Translations under genes and position numbers: made by a program | The notes under the pieces: generated by a model | What the model was told of the DNA's origin: nothing | What the model saw: only the letters and a program-made list of their open reading frames with translations | Databases searched by the model: none | Assembly (NCBI RefSeq): GCF_000152805.1 | Contig: NZ_CH902578.1 | Span: 3,583,906 to 3,647,905, forward strand | Direction of reading: 5' to 3' | From: Maritimibacter alkaliphilus HTCC2654 | GTDB taxonomy: Bacteria; Pseudomonadota; Alphaproteobacteria; Rhodobacterales; Rhodobacteraceae | DNA length: 64,000 bases | Part shown: in pieces, positions 53,204 through 64,000 of the stretch | Layout: every line of letters begins with the position of its first letter | How positions within the stretch are numbered: position 1 is the stretch's first letter

Positions 53204-54184
53204 CTAGCGACCGACCCAAACTTCGGTCTCGATCCGGTCGAGCACCTCGCCGCCCCGTTCCAGCGTCACCTCGACGGCGTATACCCCGTCAGGCCAGCCA
53301 GCCTCCGGCAACCGTTTCCCGGCGGCCCGGAAGTAAAGCACCTGTTTCTTGGCGATCAATGCGCGGGACCGGACCAGTTCGCTGCCGTCAGGCCGTAAGA
53401 TCGCGATTTCCATGACATCGGCCTGTTGTCCGCCGTAGGCGAAGCCCCAGGCCACCAGCGCGGGGGCCTCCGCCGAAAACTGCTTGCCGCCCACGCCCCC
53501 GCGTTTCACGTCCTCATACTCCGGCACCTCGGTTCCGACCCCGACCGAGATCAGGCCGCCGCCGGTATAGGCCGGGCTCGCGGCCCAGAGGTCGTCCTCG
53601 TCGCCGTCATCCTCGCCGCAGGCCGTGATCTCGTCGGTGTTGAACGGGTCCACGACGCGCCCGTCCTGACGGATGCTGACGTGAACGTGCGGGTATTGCG
53701 TTCGGCCGGAGTAACCGACCTGACCCAGCACGGTTCCCATACCGACGCGCTGGCCGTTCGTCACCGCGACCGACCCCTGCTTCATGTGGCACATCTGGGT
53801 CTCCCAGCCGCCGCCGTGGTCGATCAAGACACCATTGCCGCAATCCTTGCCCTCGAGGATTTCCGGCGGCGTGTCGTCGAACCCGGTGTCGGGCATTCCG
53901 TCGCGCACGCCCCGCACCACGCCCGGGGCGGGGGCGAGGACATCCACGCCCGCCTCCATCGCGTCGAAAGTGTAAAGCGCGAAATCGGTGCCGCGATGCC
54001 CGTCATAGGCCATGGGACCGCAGGTGTAATCGGCGGCACCCGGACCGGGATCGGCATCGGTGTATTGCAGGATGAAACAGTCCTCGCCCAAGGTGCAGTC
54101 GATGGGCAGGTTCAGGATCGGGTCGCGGGCAAGGGCTGGCGTGGCGATCAGGACGGCGGAAATGCTCAACTTCAGGGCGTGCAT
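53204..54184 (-). CDS. M23-family metallopeptidase
   Basis: 326 residues with a signal peptide (LKLSISAVLIATPALARDP). The M23/LytM zinc site is complete: HRGTD with His63 and Asp67, His133 in MCHMK, and HVHVS with His166 and His168. Such enzymes cut peptide cross-links in peptidoglycan. The C-terminal 120 residues form an extra beta-rich domain of unknown role. The gene is convergent with the MotB-like gene, three bases apart, which suggests but does not prove a joint role at the wall. Confidence 0.92.
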   Translation of the reverse strand: MHALKLSISAVLIATPALARDPILNLPIDCTLGEDCFILQYTDADPGPGAADYTCGPMAYDGHRGTDFALYTFDAMEAGVDVLAPAPGVVRGVRDGMPDTGFDDTPPEILEGKDCGNGVLIDHGGGWETQMCHMKQGSVAVTNGQRVGMGTVLGQVGYSGRTQYPHVHVSIRQDGRVVDPFNTDEITACGEDDGDEDDLWAASPAYTGGGLISVGVGTEVPEYEDVKRGGVGGKQFSAEAPALVAWGFAYGGQQADVMEIAILRPDGSELVRSRALIAKKQVLYFRAAGKRLPEAGWPDGVYAVEVTLERGGEVLDRIETEVWVGR

Positions 54185-54214
54185 GATGCGAGATTACGCG
54201 ACCTGCCGGTGTGT

Positions 54215-54808
54215 TCAAGCGGTTCGCCGCGCCCAGTCGATCGCGTCGTCGAGCCGGTCGTCACCCCAGAAGATTTCATCCCCCACGGCGAAGGTCGGCG
54301 AGCCGAATATGCCCAGACGCATGGCGTTCTCGGTCTCCCGTTGCAGCTTGTCCTCGATCCGTGGCCCGCGCGCCTCGCTCAGAACCCGCGCGGGGTCGGC
54401 CCCGGCGTGGGTGATGGCGAGCGTGAGGTTTGGTTCCTGTCCTGCGGGTTCGTCCATTTCGAACCAGAGGCGATAGGCCTCGCGCGTATAGGTCTCGCAC
54501 CATCCTTCCTCCACGCCGAGCGTCGCCACCTGATTGGCGAGCACGAGGCCGGGCAAGGGGTAGGGCGCGGGCAGGCGGGGTGTCAGGCCGAAGCGTTCGG
54601 CGCGGCGCGCGATGTCGCGCCACATGTAAGCGGTCTTCACCGGCTTGTCCTTGAACGGGATGTTGTTCTGCAAGGTCATGACATGGCGCACGTTGAACGG
54701 GCGCCAGTTGAACGTGGCCCCGGTGCGTTTCGCGACATCGGCAAGACGCATCACCGTCAGGTAGCTGTAGGTCGATCCGATGGAATACCAGAAGTCGATC
54801 GGTGCCAT
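54215..54808 (-). CDS. 2-hydroxychromene-2-carboxylate isomerase-like DsbA-fold protein
   Basis: 197 residues. FWYSIGSTYSYLTVMRL takes the place of the CxxC motif of DsbA, with Ser at the position used for glutathione in the kappa-GST/HCCA isomerase family. NVRHVMTLQNNIPFKDKPVK and the C-terminal GIFGSPTFAVGDEIFWGDDR are typical. HCCA isomerase acts in naphthalene breakdown, but family members are common without that pathway, so the true substrate is unknown. The ATG at 54808 begins conserved sequence. Confidence 0.88.
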   Translation of the reverse strand: MAPIDFWYSIGSTYSYLTVMRLADVAKRTGATFNWRPFNVRHVMTLQNNIPFKDKPVKTAYMWRDIARRAERFGLTPRLPAPYPLPGLVLANQVATLGVEEGWCETYTREAYRLWFEMDEPAGQEPNLTLAITHAGADPARVLSEARGPRIEDKLQRETENAMRLGIFGSPTFAVGDEIFWGDDRLDDAIDWARRTA

Positions 54809-54880
54809 GCAAGCCTCCCTCTCATCTTTCGGAAAGGGTACCATCGGCATGCCTGCGAGTCATTTGGCTTGAGGCCAAAG

Positions 54881-54906
54881 AAAAGGGCCGACCAAAAGGC
54901 CGGCCC
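54881..54906 (-). terminator. Intrinsic terminator of clpA
   Basis: Read on the minus strand, GGGCCGGCC pairs with GGTCGGCCC (one G-U pair) around TTTT and is followed by TTTTC. It lies 22 bases after the clpA stop. Confidence 0.82.
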
Positions 54907-54927
54907 GATCCGTTGTGGTTCAGGGGC

Positions 54928-57252
<2,325 letters not shown>

Positions 57253-57405
57253 GTGGTTCACTCCTCGTTTCCGGGGTCGCTGGACGGAGTGTGGCCCGTC
57301 CATTCGACCGTGGCCTCATAGTATTAAGGATCGGTTTTCCCAGCGGTTCTTCAAGTGTTTTCTGGCAGGAAAACGCTCACAGCCGGGTGATCGTTGCACG
57401 AAGGC

Positions 57406-58173
57406 CTAGAAATTATCCTTGGCCCGGCGAATTGCGGCGAAAACCTCGGCATCGCCGTCATGTTCCATATCCACGGCCTTCTTCATCTCCGGCAGCCCGG
57501 CGCGAAGGAACGGATTGGTCGCTTTTTCGAGCGACAGCAGCGACGGAACGGTGAATTCGCCGTTCTCGCGCAGTTTCGTCGTCTGTTCGGCGCGGTGGAT
57601 CAGGTCGGCATTCTGCGGCTCGACCGACAGCGCGAAGCGGGCGTTGGCCGCCGTGTATTCGTGGCCCGAACAGATCAGCGTGTCGTCAGGCAACGCCATC
57701 AGGCGCGACAGGGTGCCCCACATCTGTTCCGGCGTGCCCTCGAACAACCGGCCGCAGCCAAGCGCCATCAGGCTGTCGCCGGTGAAGGCGGCTTTCGCGT
57801 CGGGCATGTAGAACGCGATGTGGCCGATGGTGTGACCGTCGGCGGCGAACACCTGAACCTCGTGACCTGCGAAACTCAGCACGTCGCCGGGTTCGACCGC
57901 CTTGTCGAGCGCGGGCAGGCGCCCCGCATCGTGTTTGCCGCCGACCACCCGGCAGCCGTAAGCCGCGCGCAGATCGTCCACGCCTTCGATGTGGTCGCCG
58001 TGATGGTGCGTGATGAACAGATCGGTGAGGGTCCAGCCCCGCGCGTCGAGTTCGGCCTTGATCGGCGCGGTTTCGGGCGCGTCGAACAGCGCCGTCTCGC
58101 CCGTCGCCGCGTCATGGACGAGGAAGGCGTAGTTGTCGGAGCGGCAGGGGATGGTGATGAGTTCGAGCGTCAT
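57406..58173 (-). CDS. gloB: Hydroxyacylglutathione hydrolase (glyoxalase II)
   Basis: 255 residues. The metallo-beta-lactamase metal site is [11 protein letters not shown]. The later ligands are in [11 protein letters not shown] (His), [18 protein letters not shown] (bridging Asp) and CSGHEYT (His). The C-terminal glyoxalase II domain is present. The enzyme releases D-lactate and glutathione from S-lactoylglutathione. It is divergent from the methyltransferase gene at 58263 with 89 bp between the starts, a common arrangement in alphaproteobacteria. Confidence 0.96.
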   Translation of the reverse strand: MTLELITIPCRSDNYAFLVHDAATGETALFDAPETAPIKAELDARGWTLTDLFITHHHGDHIEGVDDLRAAYGCRVVGGKHDAGRLPALDKAVEPGDVLSFAGHEVQVFAADGHTIGHIAFYMPDAKAAFTGDSLMALGCGRLFEGTPEQMWGTLSRLMALPDDTLICSGHEYTAANARFALSVEPQNADLIHRAEQTTKLRENGEFTVPSLLSLEKATNPFLRAGLPEMKKAVDMEHDGDAEVFAAIRRAKDNF

Positions 58174-58262
58174 GTCGAGATGAATATGGGGGTCGGGGGG
58201 CGCTGGCTCAAGAGGGGATTTGCCCCCTGTTCACGGGGCGAGGATCGTCTAACCTGCGCCAT

Positions 58263-59045
58263 ATGCATCTGGACGCACAGGATCTTCGCGCTTTCTACTA
58301 CCGTTCGGCCCTTGGCCGCGTGGCGCAGAAGAACATCCGTGACGAGGTTTGCCGGCTCTGGTCCGGTTCCGCCAAGGGGCAGACCGTGCTGGGCTATGGC
58401 TTCGCCGCGCCGCTGTTGCGCCCGTTTCTGGCCGATGCCCGCCGCGTGATCGCGCTGATGCCCGCGCCGCAGGGGGTCATGGCATGGCCTGCCGGAATGC
58501 CCAACGTGTCGGTTCTGTGCGAAGAGGTGCTCTGGCCCATCGACACCGGCGTGGCCGACAAGCTCATCATGCTTCATGGGCTCGAGACCTCGACGAACGC
58601 GCCGACGCTCTTGGACGAGGCCTACCGTGTGCTCGGCCCCGGTGGGCGCGCGCTGTTCATCGTGCCGAACCGCGCCGGGCTGTGGTCGCGGTCGGACAAC
58701 ACGCCCTTCGGCTATGGTCGCCCCTATTCGACCGGGCAACTCGAACATCAGCTTCGCGACCACGGGTTCGCGATCGAGCGGCATTCTGCCGCACTCTATC
58801 AGCCGCCCACCCATCGCCGCTTCTGGCTCAAGACCGGACCGATGTGGGAAAAGGTCGGGGCAGGGGCCCCGCGCATGGCGGGGGGCGTTCTGCTTGTCGA
58901 GGCCTCGAAACAGGTGAAGGCGCAGCACCGGCCGGGGCTGCCGGAGGCGGTAAAGCGCCCACTCAGCGTGCTGGAGGGGCTTGGCGCGCCCGAGCCGGGG
59001 CGGCAAGCTGGCCGGACGGCCAAGGGATTCGGTCCCTGTCCGTGA
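58263..59045 (+). CDS. Methyltransferase-domain protein
   Basis: 260 residues related to class I SAM methyltransferases. The SAM loop appears as [17 protein letters not shown], in which the usual acidic-G-x-G-x-G pattern is altered. The downstream [20 protein letters not shown] and [19 protein letters not shown] are clearer family features. The substrate is unknown, and the altered glycine loop makes catalysis uncertain. Location next to gloB suggests the SAM-dependent protein usually found there in alphaproteobacteria. Confidence 0.8.
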   Translation: MHLDAQDLRAFYYRSALGRVAQKNIRDEVCRLWSGSAKGQTVLGYGFAAPLLRPFLADARRVIALMPAPQGVMAWPAGMPNVSVLCEEVLWPIDTGVADKLIMLHGLETSTNAPTLLDEAYRVLGPGGRALFIVPNRAGLWSRSDNTPFGYGRPYSTGQLEHQLRDHGFAIERHSAALYQPPTHRRFWLKTGPMWEKVGAGAPRMAGGVLLVEASKQVKAQHRPGLPEAVKRPLSVLEGLGAPEPGRQAGRTAKGFGPCP

Positions 59046-59145
59046 ACATCCGGTCCGAAGGCCTGACAATCACAAGCCGGACGCCCTATTTCGCACGCAC
59101 CCACGCCTACTTTCTATATGTTGGCGCAAAACCCCGTCATGCGTA

Positions 59146-59174
59146 TTGCGGGCTTGGGATTGCTCTGCTAGACC
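59146..59174 (+). promoter_or_regulatory. Candidate promoter of the atp operon
   Basis: TTGCGG, a 17-base spacer, then TAGACC, in the 231-bp gap before atpH. It would put transcription start about 95 bases upstream of the atpH start. It is inferred from spacing and position only. Confidence 0.35.
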
Positions 59175-59276
59175 CCCGCTGAATTTCAGATCGCTCGCAA
59201 AAATGCGGCATCGAGAGGCCGCCCCTGACTGCGCTCGCAGCCAAAGGATGGGGCTAAAGACATCGGAAGGGTGGAC

Positions 59277-59837
59277 GTGTCCGAACCAGCTTCGATCACT
59301 TCTGGGATTGCCCAGCGTTACGCGACGGCCGTTTTTGAACTGGCCAAGGAAGAGAACTCCCTCAAGGCGGTGGAAGGCGACCTCGACCAGCTCGACGGCG
59401 CCCTCGCCGACAGCGCCGACTTCGCGCGCCTGATCCACTCGCCGGTCTATGGCCGCGACGCTCAGGCCGCCGCGATCAAGGCGCTTGCCGACAAGATGGG
59501 GCTTTCCAAGCAGATGACCGGCGTGCTCGCCGTCATGGCGCAGAAACGCCGCCTGTTCATCCTGCCGCAACTCATCGCCAAGCTTCGCGAGATGATCTCG
59601 GAAGACAAAGGCGAAGTCGTGGCCGACGTGACCGCCGCCAAGGCGCTCACCAAAGCCCAGCAGGACAAACTTGCCAAGGCGCTCAAGGCGTCGGTCGGCA
59701 AGGACGTGAAAATCAACATGGCCGTGGATGAAAGCCTCATCGGCGGCCTTATCGTGAAAGTCGGGTCCAAGATGATCGATAGCTCGATCGCTTCGCGCCT
59801 GAACGCACTCCAGAATTCCATGAAAGAGGTCGGATAA
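59277..59837 (+). CDS. atpH: ATP synthase F1 delta subunit
   Basis: 186 residues. The N-terminal helix bundle begins [20 protein letters not shown] and the C-terminal part ends [20 protein letters not shown], both family signatures. Delta links the F1 head to the peripheral stalk. The start is taken as GTG at 59277, six bases after a GGAAGG; the GTG at 59271 lies inside that site. First gene of atpHAGDC. The F0 genes are elsewhere, as is usual in Rhodobacteraceae. Confidence 0.96.
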   Translation: MSEPASITSGIAQRYATAVFELAKEENSLKAVEGDLDQLDGALADSADFARLIHSPVYGRDAQAAAIKALADKMGLSKQMTGVLAVMAQKRRLFILPQLIAKLREMISEDKGEVVADVTAAKALTKAQQDKLAKALKASVGKDVKINMAVDESLIGGLIVKVGSKMIDSSIASRLNALQNSMKEVG

Positions 59838-59841
59838 GAGA

Positions 59842-61383
59842 ATGGGTATCCAAGCTTCCGAGATTTCTGCGATCCTCAAGGACCAGATCAAGAACTTTGG
59901 CCAGGAGGCCGAGGTGGCCGAAGTCGGTCACGTGCTCTCCGTCGGTGACGGTATCGCCCGTGTCTATGGCCTCGACAACGTGCAGGCCGGTGAAATGGTC
60001 GAATTCCCCGGTGGCATCCGGGGCATGGCGCTGAACCTCGAAGCCGACAACGTCGGTGTCGTTATCTTCGGTTCGGACCGTGACATTAAAGAAGGCGACA
60101 CCGTCAAGCGCACGAACTCGATCGTGGACGTGCCGGTCGGTGACGCGCTGCTCGGCCGCGTGGTCGACGGTCTCGGCAACCCGATCGACGGCAAAGGCCC
60201 GATCGAAGCGAAAGAGCGTGCCGTGGCCGACGTGAAGGCCCCGGGCATCATCCCGCGTAAGTCGGTGCACGAGCCGATGGCGACCGGCCTCAAGTCGGTG
60301 GACGCGATGATCCCGATTGGCCGTGGCCAGCGTGAGCTTATCATCGGCGACCGTCAGACCGGCAAGACCGCCGTGGCGCTCGACACCATCCTGAACCAGA
60401 AGTCGTACAACGACGCCGCCGGCGACGACGAGTCGAAGAAGCTCTACTGCGTCTACGTCGCCGTCGGTCAGAAGCGTTCGACCGTCGCCCAGCTCGTCAA
60501 GAAACTGGAAGAGACCGGCGCCATCGAATACTCGATCATCGTCGCCGCGACCGCGTCGGACCCCGCGCCGATGCAGTACCTCGCCCCCTACACCGCGACC
60601 GCGATGGGCGAATACTTCCGCGACAACGGCCGTCACGCGCTGATGATCTACGACGATCTGTCGAAACAGGCCGTCGCCTACCGTCAGATGTCGCTGCTTC
60701 TGCGTCGTCCGCCGGGGCGTGAAGCCTATCCGGGTGACGTGTTCTACCTTCACTCCCGCCTGCTGGAGCGTTCGGCGAAGCTGAACGAAGACTTCGGTGC
60801 AGGTTCGCTGACGGCTCTGCCGATCATCGAAACGCAAGGCGGCGACGTGTCGGCGTTCATTCCGACCAACGTGATCTCGATCACCGACGGCCAGATCTTC
60901 CTTGAAACCGAACTGTTCTATCAGGGCATCCGCCCGGCCGTGAACACCGGTCTGTCGGTGTCGCGCGTGGGTTCGTCGGCTCAGACGAAAGCCATGTCCT
61001 CGGTCGCGGGTCCGGTGAAACTGTCGCTCGCCCAGTACCGCGAAATGGCCGCGTTCGCCCAGTTCGGCTCCGACCTCGACGCCGCCACCCAGCAGCTGCT
61101 GGCCCGTGGTGCCCGTCTGACCGAGCTGATGAAGCAGCCGCAGTATTCGCCGCTGACCAACGCCGAAATCGTCTGCGTGATCTACGCCGGCACCAACGGC
61201 TTCCTCGACAAGCTGCCGGTCTCGGCCGTGGCGAAGTTCGAAAGCGGTCTTCTGAACCACCTGCGTTCGAAACATGCTGACCTGCTCAAGGACATCACCG
61301 AGAACGACCGCAAGGTGAAAGACGATCTGGCGGACAAGATCAAAGCCGCCATCGAAGAATTCGCAGCGGGCTTCACGGCCTGA
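59842..61383 (+). CDS. atpA: ATP synthase F1 alpha subunit
   Basis: 513 residues. The Walker A loop is [13 protein letters not shown] near residue 170, and the arginine finger region is visible as [14 protein letters not shown]. It forms the non-catalytic nucleotide sites of the F1 hexamer. It starts four bases after the atpH stop. Confidence 0.99.
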   Translation: MGIQASEISAILKDQIKNFGQEAEVAEVGHVLSVGDGIARVYGLDNVQAGEMVEFPGGIRGMALNLEADNVGVVIFGSDRDIKEGDTVKRTNSIVDVPVGDALLGRVVDGLGNPIDGKGPIEAKERAVADVKAPGIIPRKSVHEPMATGLKSVDAMIPIGRGQRELIIGDRQTGKTAVALDTILNQKSYNDAAGDDESKKLYCVYVAVGQKRSTVAQLVKKLEETGAIEYSIIVAATASDPAPMQYLAPYTATAMGEYFRDNGRHALMIYDDLSKQAVAYRQMSLLLRRPPGREAYPGDVFYLHSRLLERSAKLNEDFGAGSLTALPIIETQGGDVSAFIPTNVISITDGQIFLETELFYQGIRPAVNTGLSVSRVGSSAQTKAMSSVAGPVKLSLAQYREMAAFAQFGSDLDAATQQLLARGARLTELMKQPQYSPLTNAEIVCVIYAGTNGFLDKLPVSAVAKFESGLLNHLRSKHADLLKDITENDRKVKDDLADKIKAAIEEFAAGFTA

Positions 61384-61411
61384 TCCCGGTTAACTTCCTG
61401 AGGAGGCAGTC

Positions 61412-63735
<2,324 letters not shown>

Positions 63736-63743
63736 TCAGTCCT

Positions 63744-63763
63744 CCCCCGGCCCGCGCCGGGGG
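63744..63763 (+). other. Stable stem-loop between atpD and atpC
   Basis: CCCCCGGC pairs exactly with GCCGGGGG around the loop CCGC. It is followed by GCGGCTCC and not by a U-tract. It probably modulates mRNA stability or translation between beta and epsilon and does not end the operon. Confidence 0.5.
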
Positions 63764-63786
63764 GCGGCTCCTATCAGGAGACATAC

Positions 63787-64000
63787 ATGGCTGACATGAT
63801 GCAATTCGACCTGGTGTCGCCGGAGCGCCGCCTGACCTCGACCGAGGCCAGCGCCGTGCAAATCCCCGGCGCCGATGGCGACTTCACGGCGATGGCGCAA
63901 CACGCGCCGACCATCGCGACGCTTCGTCCCGGCATCGTCACGGTGCAGGGTGCTGGTGGTGAAGAGAGATACGTCGTGACCGGCGGCTTCGCCGAAGTTA
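63787..64000 (+). CDS. atpC: ATP synthase F1 epsilon subunit, 3' end cut by window edge
   Basis: 71 codons are visible. The sequence [18 protein letters not shown], then [18 protein letters not shown], matches the N-terminal beta-sandwich of epsilon, the rotor-foot and regulatory subunit. CAGGAG precedes the ATG at 63787. The frame is open to the end of the window. Confidence 0.95.
   Translation, partial: MADMMQFDLVSPERRLTSTEASAVQIPGADGDFTAMAQHAPTIATLRPGIVTVQGAGGEERYVVTGGFAEV

Overview
The window looks like core chromosome of an alphaproteobacterium of the Rhodobacteraceae (Roseobacter group). The grounds are high G+C, the metZ SAM-II riboswitch, the ftsY–DMT transporter–yciB block, glyQ and glyS interrupted by two membrane-protein genes and followed by a PPDK-like gene, a Hint-domain protein, DUF1206 and DUF2125 genes, and an atpHAGDC operon without atpI/atpB/atpE/atpF. 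This assignment is inference from gene content; no rRNA is present. I see no insertion sequence, integrase, phage gene, plasmid replicon or CRISPR array.

Layout. 0-4.9 kb: the 3' end of a CHAT-domain (caspase-like) gene, tRNA-Cys(GCA), a divergent isoaspartyl-methyltransferase-like gene followed by a TolC-type outer-membrane channel, and an acidic PopZ-like protein. 4.9-8 kb: cobQ, divergent from a two-gene arsenic operon made of an ArsR-ArsC fusion and an AqpS-type channel. 8-14.9 kb: a small conserved protein, efp, a fructosamine-kinase-family protein, YgfZ, a glycosyltransferase, a class V aminotransferase, an AlkB-type monooxygenase and a YhhN protein. 14.9-19.2 kb: ftsY, two unknown genes, a DMT transporter and yciB. 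19.2-22 kb: a sulfotransferase-like protein, a GST and an alpha/beta hydrolase, all on the minus strand. 22-25.5 kb: a SAM-II riboswitch and terminator ahead of metZ, then folE2 and an MDR oxidoreductase.

25.5-31.7 kb: a membrane-anchored FMN glutamate-synthase-like gene interrupted by an in-frame TAA, trkH, a Cys/Met-metabolism PLP enzyme, and a secreted SPOR/peptidoglycan-binding protein whose trypsin-like domain has lost its catalytic residues. 31.7-39.1 kb: glyQ, two membrane-protein genes, glyS and a divergent PPDK-like gene. 39.1-44.1 kb: a pair of DnaA boxes, two tandem SleB-like wall hydrolases, and a folB-folP-glmM operon. 44-48.5 kb: a DMT transporter, ilvC with a long palindrome upstream, a Hint-domain protein and two overlapping Lrp/AsnC regulators. 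48.5-54.2 kb: a DUF2125 protein, a ChaC-like cyclotransferase, a MotA/ExbB-like plus MotB/OmpA-like pair with a very long coiled coil, and an M23 peptidase. 54.2-64 kb: a DsbA-fold isomerase, clpA with a probable TTG start, gloB, a methyltransferase and atpHAGDC, cut at the window edge inside atpC.

The best candidate for an uncharacterised system is the ion-channel/coiled-coil/OmpA pair at 50.2-53.2 kb, possibly working with the M23 peptidase beside it. Next are the triad-less pseudoprotease at 29.9-31.6 kb, the ArsR-ArsC fusion with its internal ribosome-binding site, and the nonsense-interrupted FMN enzyme. Functions were assigned by reading motifs in the translations; no database search was possible.
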